From: Hyphomicrobiales bacterium
GTDB taxonomy: Bacteria > Pseudomonadota > Alphaproteobacteria > Rhizobiales > Rhizobiaceae
Length of the DNA stretch: 64,000 nucleotides
Reading direction: 5' to 3'
Assembly (NCBI GenBank): GCA_900465675.1
Contig: UBJR01000005.1
Coordinates: 62,001 to 126,000, forward strand
Shown: piece by piece, positions 18,307 to 27,582 of the stretch
How the letters are laid out: each line of letters begins with the position of its first letter
Numbering within the stretch: position 1 is the first letter of the stretch
Notes under the pieces: model-generated
Told to the model about the DNA's origin: nothing
Seen by the model: the letters and a program-made list of their open reading frames with translations, nothing else
The model's database searches: none
Position numbers and translations under genes: made by a program

Positions 18307-19149
18307 TTACAAGCGCCCTCCGGCGCTCTTGGCGACCACCACGTTGATATCCTTGGACCGCATGCGGTCGATGTGCACGGCGTCGGTCTTGTCGTCGACG
18401 ATGACGACGTCGAACTCGTCCAGTGCTGCGAAACTATGGAGTGCCCGCCGTTCGAACTTGGTGTGATCGGCAAGCAGGATGCGTTTGACGGAACAGTCGA
18501 ACATGGCGCGCTTGGTATCGACGGTCTCCGGCGACTGGTGCAGGACCGTGCCGTCGCTGATCGCCGACATGGAGATGAAGGCGATATCCGCCCGCAGCCC
18601 CTTGATCTCGCTGATCGTCATCCGGCCCATGAAGGCGTTGCACCAGTTGTAATACTGGCCGCCGAGTGCCAGCAGCGTCACGTCATGCATGCCAGTCAGC
18701 GCGTTCATCAGCGTCAGCGAATTGGTGATCGCGGTGACAGGCACCTTCGACGGCAGGTGCGCCGCCATCTGCAGAACCGTCGTCGAATCGTCGAAGAAGA
18801 TCGCCTGCCCGGGCTCGACGAATTGCATCGCTGCCTCGGCAATCAGCTTCTTCTCCGTTGCCTGCCGGTTCGAGCGATAGACGTCGCTCGATTCGATCAG
18901 GTTCGTCGCCGCGGCGGTCACGATGCCGCGCGTCTTGCGGAAAAGCCCGCGGCTGACGAGTTCATCGACATCGCGATGGGCCGTCATCAGGCTGATCCCG
19001 AAACGATCCGTCAGGTCTTCGATCCGCATCGAGCCTTCATTCATCACGGCCTCCGCGATCATGCGGCGGCGCGCGATCTGGCGCGTCTGCCGGCTGTCGC
19101 TTGTCAGCTCTTCCAACAGATCTTCGCCCTGGCTCGTCTTCTGTGTCAC
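18307..19149 (-). CDS. DeoR-family transcriptional regulator
   Basis: A 280-residue DeoR protein. The N-terminal helix-turn-helix spans about residues 24-75 (LTDRFGISLMTAHRDVDEL) and the C-terminal ISOCOT sugar-phosphate sensor domain includes DDSTTVLQMAAHL. A GTG start at 19149 is chosen because an AAGGGTG ribosome site lies just before it; longer in-frame forms would extend into a non-family tail. It resembles the DeoR regulator at 29624 in the sensor domain. It heads the kinase/GlpD-like pair and probably responds to their phosphorylated product. Confidence 0.82.
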   Translation of the reverse strand: MTQKTSQGEDLLEELTSDSRQTRQIARRRMIAEAVMNEGSMRIEDLTDRFGISLMTAHRDVDELVSRGLFRKTRGIVTAAATNLIESSDVYRSNRQATEKKLIAEAAMQFVEPGQAIFFDDSTTVLQMAAHLPSKVPVTAITNSLTLMNALTGMHDVTLLALGGQYYNWCNAFMGRMTISEIKGLRADIAFISMSAISDGTVLHQSPETVDTKRAMFDCSVKRILLADHTKFERRALHSFAALDEFDVVIVDDKTDAVHIDRMRSKDINVVVAKSAGGRL

Positions 19150-19269
19150 GGGGTCACCCTTGTCGCTGAATTCTGGATCCCAGCTTCGTACAGTGATTGC
19201 CACGCCAAGGCAAAAAGGTGAAACGGAACGGGCGGTTGCTGCCGCGGGCACCATTTCAGGCATTGCGGA

Positions 19270-19296
19270 AGCCGGGCGGGTGGATGCCGCCCGGCT
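19270..19296 (-). terminator. Hairpin after the eryG binding-protein gene
   Basis: A perfect 10-base stem (AGCCGGGCGG against CCGCCCGGCT) with a 7-base loop lies between the binding-protein stop and the DeoR start. It has no U-tract. It could stabilise the binding-protein mRNA end or attenuate read-through into deoR-kinase-GlpD. Confidence 0.6.
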
Positions 19297-19329
19297 CTAA
19301 GGCGCGCTCTCACGAGCGCTCCTTCGATG

Positions 19330-20277
19330 TTACTGCGAAAGGACGAACGGGCCGGTGTACTTGTCGACATTGTCCTTGGTGATCAGCAGGCAATCGAAGA
19401 GCTGCTTTTCGCTCTTGGCGCCGGTGCTGCCATTCTTGATGACATTATCGGCCTGCTTGACGGCTTCTTCAGAGAAGACGGCAACGGGCTGGAGAACGGT
19501 GTACTGCAGTTCGCCGGCCTTGATCGCCGCAACAGCGTCCGGAGAACCGTCGAAGCCGCCGACCTTGATGTTGGCGAGCTTGCCGGCTTCCTTGAGCGCT
19601 GCGATCGCGCCGAGGGCCATTTCGTCATTGCCGGAGATCACGCCGACGATGTCAGGATTTGCCTGCAGCATGGACTGCATCTTGTTGTGACCCTTGGTGC
19701 GGTCCCAATCGGCAACTTCCTTGGCAACCTTCTTCAGGTCCGGGTACTGCGACAGCACGGTTTCGTAGCCGTTGGAGCGGGTTGCAGCGTTGTTATCGGA
19801 AGGAGCGCCGAAGAGTTCGGCATAGTTGCCCTTGTCGCCGACAGCTTCGACCCACTGCTGCGCACCGAGGGCGGCACCCTGGGCGTTGTTGGAAACGAGC
19901 TGCGCCTTCGCCAGGCCTTCCTGGTTGATTTCAGCGTTGACGAGGATGACCGGGATACCGGCGGCGACAGCCTTCTTCACCGCACCGACCGAACCGTCAG
20001 CATTGGCCGGGTCGAGAATGATCGCGACCGACTTGTTGGTGATCGCCGTGTCGATCAGGTTGCTCTCGGTGTTGGTGTCACCCTTGTGGGCGCTGACCGA
20101 AGCCGTGTAGCCGAGCTTTTCAGCGGTTGCCTTGGCAACATTGCCTTCCGTCAGCCAGTAGGGGTTCGACGGATCGTTGACGATGATCGTCATCGCGCCA
20201 GCTGCCCAGGCGGACGTTGCGAGGAGCGGTGCGACAGCCGCGGCGGCGAGAAGAATGCGCATGCCTTTTTTAAACAT
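19330..20277 (-). CDS. eryG: Periplasmic sugar/polyol-binding protein of the erythritol ABC importer
   Basis: A 315-residue RbsB-type type-I binding protein with a signal peptide of about 25 residues ending SAWA-AG. The mature protein starts AMTIIVNDPSNPYW, and VISGNDEMALGAIAAL marks the ligand-binding half. The start at 20277 is chosen for the signal peptide and a GGGAGAGAG ribosome site. It is the last gene of DUF2291-eryE-eryF-eryG. In R. leguminosarum EryEFG is the erythritol importer; the assignment here is by gene order next to eryABCD. Confidence 0.85.
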   Translation of the reverse strand: MFKKGMRILLAAAAVAPLLATSAWAAGAMTIIVNDPSNPYWLTEGNVAKATAEKLGYTASVSAHKGDTNTESNLIDTAITNKSVAIILDPANADGSVGAVKKAVAAGIPVILVNAEINQEGLAKAQLVSNNAQGAALGAQQWVEAVGDKGNYAELFGAPSDNNAATRSNGYETVLSQYPDLKKVAKEVADWDRTKGHNKMQSMLQANPDIVGVISGNDEMALGAIAALKEAGKLANIKVGGFDGSPDAVAAIKAGELQYTVLQPVAVFSEEAVKQADNVIKNGSTGAKSEKQLFDCLLITKDNVDKYTGPFVLSQ

Positions 20278-20388
20278 AGTCTCTCTCCCATTAGTGAGCT
20301 CAGTTGTGCCGGGAACCGGCGTTGCTTTCCCCAATCGGCCTTCTTGGAACCCCAGCCTGCCGTCGTGGATAAGTTTCAGTCGCAGCCG

Positions 20389-21441
20389 TCAGGACGATTT
20401 AACCCGGCGGCCGTATTGGATGCTGTTCATCAAGACGGCGAGGACGATGACCGCACCGGTAAAGACCGTCTGCCAGTAGGCGGAGACGCCGATGATCACG
20501 AGACCATCGGACAGAAAGCCGATGACGAAGGCGCCGAGCATGGTGCCGCGCACCGTGCCGCGGCCACCCGTGAGGGCTGCGCCGCCGATGACGACGGCTG
20601 CGATCGCGGTCAGTTCGTAGGTGGTACCCGCTGTCGGGCCTGCCGAGGTCAGCTGCGAGGAAAGCACCAGGCCGGCGATGGCCGCGCAGACACCTGAGAG
20701 CACATAGACGATGATCTTGACGCGCTTGACCGGAACGCCGGAGAGGTCGGCCGCACGCTCGTTGCCGCCCGACGCATAGAGCCAGCGGCCGAAGGCCGTG
20801 CGGCTGAGAACGATGCCGCAGACGACGGCGAGCACGGCAAGGACGATGACGCCGATCGGAACGCCGCCGAGGCGGTTGAAGCCGAGCCAGTCGAAGCCGG
20901 TATTGCCAAGCTCCGGACGGCCGCCGAGATTATTGTAGGTGAGACCGTTGGTCATCAGCAGCGCGATGCCGCGGGCCACATAGAGAACGCCGAGCGAGGC
21001 GACGAAGGCCGGCACCTTAAGATACGCGACCAGCACGCCGTTGACCGCACCGACCAGGGCGCCGAGCGCGCAAGTCAGCACCACGACCGCCCAGACTGGC
21101 GGATAGAGGATGACGCCGAAATAGCTGAGCGTCACGCCCTGCATCAGGAAGCCGGCGATGCAGCCCGCGAGCCCCAGCGTCGAGCCGACCGAGAGATCGA
21201 TGCCGCCGTTCAGGATGACCAGCAGCATGCCGATCGCCAGAATGCCGAAGATGGCGACATGCGAGGCCATGATCAGGAAGTTGTTGAGGCTGAAATAATA
21301 GGGCGACAGGAACGAGAAGACTGCGATGATGACGATCAGCGCGAAGAACGCCCTGCCCTCAAGGATCAGACGCACGATATTGGTGTTGCGCTTCTGCCCG
21401 TTCGGAACTGTCTTCTTCTGGGTGATATTTGTGACTGACAT
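20389..21441 (-). CDS. eryF: ABC importer permease for erythritol (CUT2/RbsC type)
   Basis: A 350-residue permease with about ten hydrophobic segments. It carries family landmarks NGGIDLSVGSTLGLAG and GGAALTGGRGTVRGTMLGA, both characteristic of RbsC-type CUT2 permeases. It lies 23 bases after eryE and 111 bases before eryG. It forms the homodimeric pore of the importer. Confidence 0.87.
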   Translation of the reverse strand: MSVTNITQKKTVPNGQKRNTNIVRLILEGRAFFALIVIIAVFSFLSPYYFSLNNFLIMASHVAIFGILAIGMLLVILNGGIDLSVGSTLGLAGCIAGFLMQGVTLSYFGVILYPPVWAVVVLTCALGALVGAVNGVLVAYLKVPAFVASLGVLYVARGIALLMTNGLTYNNLGGRPELGNTGFDWLGFNRLGGVPIGVIVLAVLAVVCGIVLSRTAFGRWLYASGGNERAADLSGVPVKRVKIIVYVLSGVCAAIAGLVLSSQLTSAGPTAGTTYELTAIAAVVIGGAALTGGRGTVRGTMLGAFVIGFLSDGLVIIGVSAYWQTVFTGAVIVLAVLMNSIQYGRRVKSS

Positions 21442-21464
21442 AATCAGTGCTCCATAATTCCGGG

Positions 21465-23009
21465 CTAGTGCGCGACCATGGCTTCGCCGGAGGCGGCCAT
21501 GATCTTTTCCTTGGTGACGTCAGAGCTGAACTCGGCCGAGATCCGGCCGCGATGCATGACGATGATGCGATGCGCGATGCTCAGGCATTCGTTGACTTCG
21601 GAGGTCGAATAGACGACCGCGAGCCCCTGCTTGGCGCGCTCGGCAAGCAGCTTGAAAACCTCAGCCTTGGCGCCGATATCGATGCCGCGGCTCGGTTCGT
21701 CGAGCAGGATGACCTTCGGCTGCGTGGCCAGCATCTTGCCGATAACGACCTTCTGCTGGTTGCCGCCGGAGAGCGAGCCGATCGACGCCTCGCCGCCATC
21801 TGTCTTGACGTGGACACGGCGGATCGCATCGTTGACCAGCTCCCGTTCGCGCCGGCCCGAGGTGAAGAGACCCTTGGTGAAGGCGCCGATGCTGGCAAGC
21901 GATAGATTGGTGCCGACAGTCATCGTCTGCACCAGGCCATCGCGCTGGCGATCTTCAGGAACGAGAACGAGGCCGCTTTCGATACGCCCTGCAATGCTGA
22001 GGCCGCCGACATCGCGGCCCTCAAGCAGGACTTGGCCGCCGCTCGAGCGCAAACGCCCGGCGACGCATTCCAGAAGCTCGGTACGCCCGGCGCCCATCAG
22101 GCCGTAGATGCAGACGACTTCGCCGGCACGAACCTTCAGCGACAACCGGTCGACGGCGTTATAGGCAGCGCCCGACGGACCGGGCACGCTGAGATTGTCG
22201 ATCGACAGCGCCACTTGGCCGAACTGATGGCCGTCCGGCGGGCTGCCGAGATCGAAATTGTCGCCGACCATGTTGCGGACGATCCACTCGAGATCGATGT
22301 CCTTGCGCTCGGCATAGGCAGTCATTGTGCCGTCGCGCAGGACGACGGCGTGATTGGTGATCTGCAGCGCCTCTTCGAGATGATGCGAGATATAGACGAT
22401 CGAAACGCCGCGGCTCGTCAGGTCGTGGATGACCTTGAACAGAACTTCGACTTCGGTGGCGCTCAGCGCCGAGGTCGGTTCGTCCATGATCAGGATGCGC
22501 GAATTGACCGAGAGCGCGCGGGCGATCTCGACGATCTGCTGCTGGCCGAGGCGCAGGTCCTCGACGCGCGTCAGCGGATCGATGTCTTCCTCGAGCTCCT
22601 CCAGAAGCTCGCGTGTCTGGCGCTCTTCCTCGGCGAAATCGACCATGCCGCCGGTGATGATCTCGCGGCCCATGAAGATGTTGTCGCGGACGCTGAGATT
22701 GGGCGCTAGGCTGAGTTCCTGGTGAATGATCGAGATGCCGTGTTCACGTGCATGGGTCGACGAGGTGAAGCTGATCGGCGAGCCATCGAGGATGATCTCA
22801 CCCGAGCTTGGCTGCACGACACCGGAAAGGATCTTCATCAAGGTCGATTTGCCAGCGCCGTTCTCTCCGAACAGCGTGGTCACCTGACCGCGATGGATGT
22901 CGAAATTCACGCCCTTGAGGGCATGAACATTGCCATAGGACTTGGCGATGTTGCGGGCGGCGAGAACGACCTCGCCCTGCACTCCGTTACTGCGCAGCGG
23001 CTGGCTCAT
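21465..23009 (-). CDS. eryE: ABC importer double ATPase for erythritol (CUT2/RbsA type)
   Basis: A 514-residue RbsA-type fusion of two ATPase domains. The first domain has Walker A GENGAGKST at residues 48-56; the second has the signature LSGGNQQKV and Walker B ILLDEPSRGIDIGA, with the degenerate second Walker A usual for the family. The start codon overlaps the DUF2291 stop by 4 bases (ATGA), so the two are translated together. Confidence 0.88.
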   Translation of the reverse strand: MSQPLRSNGVQGEVVLAARNIAKSYGNVHALKGVNFDIHRGQVTTLFGENGAGKSTLMKILSGVVQPSSGEIILDGSPISFTSSTHAREHGISIIHQELSLAPNLSVRDNIFMGREIITGGMVDFAEEERQTRELLEELEEDIDPLTRVEDLRLGQQQIVEIARALSVNSRILIMDEPTSALSATEVEVLFKVIHDLTSRGVSIVYISHHLEEALQITNHAVVLRDGTMTAYAERKDIDLEWIVRNMVGDNFDLGSPPDGHQFGQVALSIDNLSVPGPSGAAYNAVDRLSLKVRAGEVVCIYGLMGAGRTELLECVAGRLRSSGGQVLLEGRDVGGLSIAGRIESGLVLVPEDRQRDGLVQTMTVGTNLSLASIGAFTKGLFTSGRRERELVNDAIRRVHVKTDGGEASIGSLSGGNQQKVVIGKMLATQPKVILLDEPSRGIDIGAKAEVFKLLAERAKQGLAVVYSTSEVNECLSIAHRIIVMHRGRISAEFSSDVTKEKIMAASGEAMVAH

Positions 23010-23662
23010 TTGACTTCGACCTTGACGGGCGTGACCAGCCAGTTTTTCGGATTGATCAGCTTGAACACGCCGACCACGGTCGCGGATTTCCCATCCAGCG
23101 TTTCCGGATCGAGGCCGGTAAAGACCGACTTTTTCATCTCGTTGTTGATGGCCGATCCGGCGTCCTGATACTGGATCTGGTTGGTGAACTGGCCGAATTC
23201 GATGGTGCCGGTGGCATCGCGGAGGTCCGTGCCGTTGACCGCAGGACCGGTCTGGACACGGACCACCGTCTCGGGAGGCAATCCATCGACTTTGAGTTCG
23301 TTGGTGTTCGATTTGCGGGCGCCGAACGTGCCTGTCAGCGTGACGGGAATGACCGGTCCGGTGCTCGTCGCGGTGCCGTATTTCTCGGCGGCGGCCTTCT
23401 TGTCGGCGGCGATGGCGGCGGCAAGATCGGCAGCCGGTACGGCGCGCTCCTGCACATTCGCCAATATCTTCGGGAACTGCTCGGCGCCAAAGGTTTCAGG
23501 CGAGAAGACCTGCTGCCTGACGTCGTTTTCGGAACCGATCTTGACCACCGTCGTGTCAAGCGCGATGGCGCCGACGACGGCAACAACGAACGCCACGCCC
23601 ACGATGAGCTTCAGATTGCCGCTGCTCGGCTTCGGTGCTGCGTAATCGGACTGTGTGCTCAT
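23006..23662 (-). CDS. DUF2291 protein of the ery importer operon, membrane anchored
   Basis: A 218-residue DUF2291 protein. A single membrane segment at about residues 18-36 anchors a periplasmic domain; no lipobox cysteine is present. The conserved block VQTGPAVNGTDLRD followed by FGQFTNQIQYQ and a closing VVGVF...VTPV matches the second DUF2291 protein at 39346. It is the first gene of the minus-strand operon and is coupled by ATGA overlap to the ATPase gene. Function is unknown; repeated association with CUT2 importers suggests an accessory subunit. Confidence 0.8.
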   Translation of the reverse strand: MSTQSDYAAPKPSSGNLKLIVGVAFVVAVVGAIALDTTVVKIGSENDVRQQVFSPETFGAEQFPKILANVQERAVPAADLAAAIAADKKAAAEKYGTATSTGPVIPVTLTGTFGARKSNTNELKVDGLPPETVVRVQTGPAVNGTDLRDATGTIEFGQFTNQIQYQDAGSAINNEMKKSVFTGLDPETLDGKSATVVGVFKLINPKNWLVTPVKVEVK

Positions 23663-24453
23663 GTCGGGACGGCCTTTGACTGGGAGACGATAAAGCGAAG
23701 GGGCTGGCTGCGATTACGATCGCAGACGCGCCACGGCATGGCATCGCGCCGGATCAGAACCCGGCAGGCAGCCCGCGAAAGCGCAACTCTGGACGAAAAT
23801 CCACATTGGAAGCCTCCTCCTCAGGACCCGGCGCCAGTCTCCTCCGACCGCCTGATCCTGCAATCACCCATCCGGAAGCAGGCTTCCGTGATAGAACTGT
23901 GTTACTTATGCCGGAAACAATGTTATAATTTCATAATGCTGTCAACGGCACTTTTATGAGAACCTGCGTATCAATGCGGCGCTTCACAGCTTGTTTATCG
24001 CGTTGCGGCGCAACATAGGAAGGCAGCAAATGCACAAATAAATACCTGTCAAAGAATTTGGAAAACTCAGACAACGCATTGATATTTAATATTAATTAAA
24101 GATATGAGATATTCGCGGCAAAAGCGGCGACTGCAGTCTTGCGCAAATAGAGGCGGCCGCCACTCATCAAGCTGACGCCTATTATTTTAGCTGAAAAAAT
24201 TTTCATGACTAGAAAAATCTTGCTGGCCTTGTGATATCTTTGTGTTATGTTTATCGGTGAGGCCTATGGGAGGTTTCGGCAGATATTCGATTCATTTCCG
24301 GCGGCAGGCACACGCTTGCGGCCCGTCACCATGGAATCGATCATGCGGCCGAAGCAGAGCGATGGAATTCGGCCGATCGGGAGGACTGCATGATGAATTG
24401 GACGCGCGTATTGCCCGCCGCAGCGTTCCCGGCATTGGCGGGATAACCCTGCG
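23663..24453. promoter_or_regulatory. 791-base divergent control region of the ery locus
   Basis: No credible gene is seen. The right half (about 24040-24250) is AT-rich against a GC-rich background. It holds the palindromes GGAAGC-AG-GCTTCC (about 23873-23887) and TTAATATTAA (24086-24095). Promoters for the DUF2291-eryEFG operon and eryABCD must lie here. EryD and the DeoR proteins are candidate regulators; specific operator sites cannot be assigned from sequence alone. Confidence 0.55.
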
Positions 24454-26025
24454 ATGACATCGACACAGAATATCGTCATCGGCATCGACGCCGGCACATC
24501 CGTGATCAAGGCGGTCGCCTTCGATCTTTCCGGACGCCAGATCGCCGCCGCATCCGTACGCAACAGATACACTACCGGCGACGACGGCTCGGCGACGCAG
24601 CCGCTTGCGCAGACATGGGCAGATTGCGCCAGCGCGTTATGCGGCCTCGGTGAAAAAGTGCCCGGTCTTGCGGCGCGCACCGCCACCGTTTCCGTCACCG
24701 GACAAGGTGACGGCACGTGGCTCGTCGGCCGCGAGAATGCACCGGTCGGCGATGCCTGGCTGTGGCTCGATGCGCGCGCCGCATCGACGGTGGTCTCGCT
24801 TGCATCCAAGCCGAACAACCGCGCCCGCTTCGAGGCGACCGGCACCGGCCTCAACACCTGCCAGCAGGGCACCCAGCTCGCGCATATGGACCGTTTCGCG
24901 ACCGATCTCCTTGATCGCGCCGAAACGGCGCTGCACTGCAAGGATTGGCTCTATCTCAACCTCACAGGCATTCGCGCGACCGATCCGTCGGAGGCGAGTT
25001 TCACCTTCGGCAATTTCCGCACCCGGCAATATGACGACGCCGTCATCGATGCGCTTGGCCTCGAACACCGGCGCAATCTGTTGCCTGACATCATCGACGG
25101 GACCGAAGTCAGCCATCCGCTGACATCGGATGCTGCCAAGGCCTGCGGGCTGCTGGCGGGAACGCCCGTCTGCCTCGGCTATGTCGATATGGTGATGACC
25201 GCGCTCGGCGCAGGCGTCCGCAGCGGCGGGCGCAACGCCGCCTGCTCGACGATCGGCTCGACCGGCGTCCACCTTCGCGCCAAGGCCGTCGGCGATGTCC
25301 ACCTTAACAGCGAGGGCACCGGCTATGTGATCGCCCTGCCGATCCCCGGCATCGTCACCCAGGTCCAGACGAATATGGGATCGACGATCAATATCGACTG
25401 GATCCTCGATATCGCCGCCTCGCTGATGGCAGACGCCGGCAAGACGGTTTCGCATGCGGAACTGATCGCGCGCATCGATGGCTGGTTTGCCGATAGCAAG
25501 CCGGGCTCCGTGCTCTATCACCCCTATATTTCCGAAGCCGGCGAGCGCGGCCCGTTCGTCAACGCCAATGCGCGTGCCGGCTTTGCCGGACTGTCCACGC
25601 GCCACCGTTTCCCCGATCTGGTGAGAGGCGTCGTCGAAGGTCTGGGCCTCGCGACCCGCGATTGCTATGCGGCAATGGGGGCGATGCCGGAAGAGCTGCG
25701 CATCACTGGCGGCGCCACGCGTTCGCCAAGCCTGCGCCGCTCGCTGTCAGCAGCCGTCAACGCCCCGATCCGCCAGTCGCAGCGCGAGGAGACCGGGGCT
25801 GCCGGTGCCGCGATGATGGCTGCGGTCGCGGTCGGCGTTTATCCGACGATGGATGATTGCATTGCCGACTGGGTCTCGCCGCTGCTTGGCGAACCCGAGG
25901 TTCCCGATGCCGCCGAGGCGGCGCGGTTCGAAACGCTTTTCGCAGCCTATACCGACATCCGCCAGGCAATGGCGCCCGCCTGGGACAAGCTCGCCTCGAC
26001 CGCGACGGCGACACCAGGCGCATAA
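24454..26025 (+). CDS. eryA: Erythritol kinase
   Basis: A 523-residue FGGY kinase that phosphorylates erythritol to D-erythritol 1-phosphate (also named L-erythritol 4-phosphate). It begins with the phosphate-binding strand VIGIDAGTSVIKAVAFD and shows GYVDMVMTALGAG in the hinge and ITGGATRSPSLRR in the C-terminal ATP-binding half. It is the first gene of eryABCD. The order kinase, GlpD-like dehydrogenase, TIM-barrel isomerase, SorC-type regulator is diagnostic of the ery operon of Brucella and Rhizobium. Confidence 0.92.
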   Translation: MTSTQNIVIGIDAGTSVIKAVAFDLSGRQIAAASVRNRYTTGDDGSATQPLAQTWADCASALCGLGEKVPGLAARTATVSVTGQGDGTWLVGRENAPVGDAWLWLDARAASTVVSLASKPNNRARFEATGTGLNTCQQGTQLAHMDRFATDLLDRAETALHCKDWLYLNLTGIRATDPSEASFTFGNFRTRQYDDAVIDALGLEHRRNLLPDIIDGTEVSHPLTSDAAKACGLLAGTPVCLGYVDMVMTALGAGVRSGGRNAACSTIGSTGVHLRAKAVGDVHLNSEGTGYVIALPIPGIVTQVQTNMGSTINIDWILDIAASLMADAGKTVSHAELIARIDGWFADSKPGSVLYHPYISEAGERGPFVNANARAGFAGLSTRHRFPDLVRGVVEGLGLATRDCYAAMGAMPEELRITGGATRSPSLRRSLSAAVNAPIRQSQREETGAAGAAMMAAVAVGVYPTMDDCIADWVSPLLGEPEVPDAAEAARFETLFAAYTDIRQAMAPAWDKLASTATATPGA

Positions 26026-26062
26026 CTCAAGTTCTGATGCGCTGGCATCGAAGGAGCATGAC

Positions 26063-27571
26063 ATGACCGAACCCGAAACCCTGGACCTCTTCGTCATCGG
26101 CGGCGGCATCAACGGCGCCGGTATCGCACGCGATGCCGCTGGCCGTGGGCTCAAGGTGGCGCTGTGCGAAAAGGATGATCTGGCGCAGGGAACCTCGTCG
26201 CGGTCGGGCAAACTGGTGCATGGCGGGCTGCGTTATCTCGAATATTACGAATTCCGCCTGGTGCGCGAAGCGCTGATCGAACGCGAAGTGCTGCTCAATG
26301 CCGCCCCGCACATTATCTGGCCGATGCGCTTCGTGCTGCCGCACAGCCCTGAGGACCGTCCGGCCTGGCTGGTCCGCCTCGGCCTCTTCCTCTACGACCA
26401 TCTCGGCGGCCGCAAGAAGCTTCCCGGCACCCGCACGCTCAACCTGCTGCGCGACCCCGAGGGCACGCCGATCCTCGATCAATACAAGCGCGGCTTCGAA
26501 TATTCCGACTGCTGGGTCGATGATGCCCGCCTCGTCGTTCTGAACGCCGTCAGCGCCGCCGAAAAAGGCGCGATCGTCCTGACCCGTTCGCCTGCCGTCT
26601 CCGCCCGGCGCGAGAATGGCGCATGGACCGTCGTCACCAAGAACAGCACGACAGGCGAGACCCGCACTTTCAGGGCCAAATGTCTGGTGAATTGCGCCGG
26701 CCCCTGGGTGACCGACATCATCAACCGCGTGGCCGGATCGAACTCGGCCCGCAATGTGCGCCTGGTCAAGGGCAGCCACATCATCGTCCCGAAATTCTGG
26801 GCGGGCTCGAATGCCTATCTCGTCCAGAACCACGACAAGCGCGTCATCTTCATCAACCCTTATGAGGGCGACAAGGCGCTGATCGGCACCACCGATATCG
26901 CCTATGAAGGCCGCGCCGAGGATGTCTCTGCCGACGAGAGCGAAATCGATTACCTGCTGAAGGCCGTGAACCGCTATTTCAAGGAAAAGCTCCGCCGCCA
27001 GGATGTGCTGCACAGCTTCTCCGGCGTGCGCCCGCTCTTCGACGACGGCAAGGGCAATCCGTCCGCCGTGACCCGCGACTATGTCTTCGATCTCGACGAA
27101 ACCGGCGGCGCGCCGCTGCTCAATGTCTTCGGCGGCAAGATCACCACCTTCCGCGAGCTTGCCGAGCGCGGCCTGCACCGCCTCAAGCACATCTTCCCCG
27201 GCATGGGCGATGACTGGACGCAGACGGCGCCCCTGCCCGGCGGCGAAATCCCCAATGCCGACTATGAGACCTTCGCCAACAGTCTGCGCGATACCTATCC
27301 CTGGATGCCGCGCAAGCTCGTGCATCACTATGGCCGCCTCTATGGCGCCCGCACCAAGAATATCGTTTCAGGAGCAACCAGCATCGAGGCGCTCGGCCGC
27401 CATTTCGGCGGGCAGTTCTACGAGGCGGAGGCGCGCTATCTCGTCGCCACCGAATGGGCGGAAACGGCAGAGGACATCCTCTACCGCCGCACCAAGCACT
27501 ACCTGCACATGAGCGAGGCCGAGCGTGCTGCCTTTGCCGACTGGTTGGCCTCCTCCCGCCTTGCCGCCTGA
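26063..27571 (+). CDS. eryB: D-erythritol 1-phosphate dehydrogenase (GlpD family)
   Basis: A 502-residue GlpD-like flavoprotein that oxidises erythritol phosphate to erythrulose 1-phosphate and feeds electrons to the quinone pool. The FAD motif GGGINGAG sits at residues 13-20, followed by SGKLVHGGLRYLEYY. The start at 26063 follows an AAGGAG ribosome site; in-frame starts further upstream lie within eryA. It begins 37 bases after eryA. About 80 residues shorter than the paralogue at 14952. Confidence 0.92.
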   Translation: MTEPETLDLFVIGGGINGAGIARDAAGRGLKVALCEKDDLAQGTSSRSGKLVHGGLRYLEYYEFRLVREALIEREVLLNAAPHIIWPMRFVLPHSPEDRPAWLVRLGLFLYDHLGGRKKLPGTRTLNLLRDPEGTPILDQYKRGFEYSDCWVDDARLVVLNAVSAAEKGAIVLTRSPAVSARRENGAWTVVTKNSTTGETRTFRAKCLVNCAGPWVTDIINRVAGSNSARNVRLVKGSHIIVPKFWAGSNAYLVQNHDKRVIFINPYEGDKALIGTTDIAYEGRAEDVSADESEIDYLLKAVNRYFKEKLRRQDVLHSFSGVRPLFDDGKGNPSAVTRDYVFDLDETGGAPLLNVFGGKITTFRELAERGLHRLKHIFPGMGDDWTQTAPLPGGEIPNADYETFANSLRDTYPWMPRKLVHHYGRLYGARTKNIVSGATSIEALGRHFGGQFYEAEARYLVATEWAETAEDILYRRTKHYLHMSEAERAAFADWLASSRLAA

Positions 27572-27582
27572 AGGAGGTTTCG

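Noticed and set aside
24242..24457. A 71-codon plus-strand frame just before eryA
   Set aside because: No ribosome site or recognisable domain, and its product looks like translated leader sequence.
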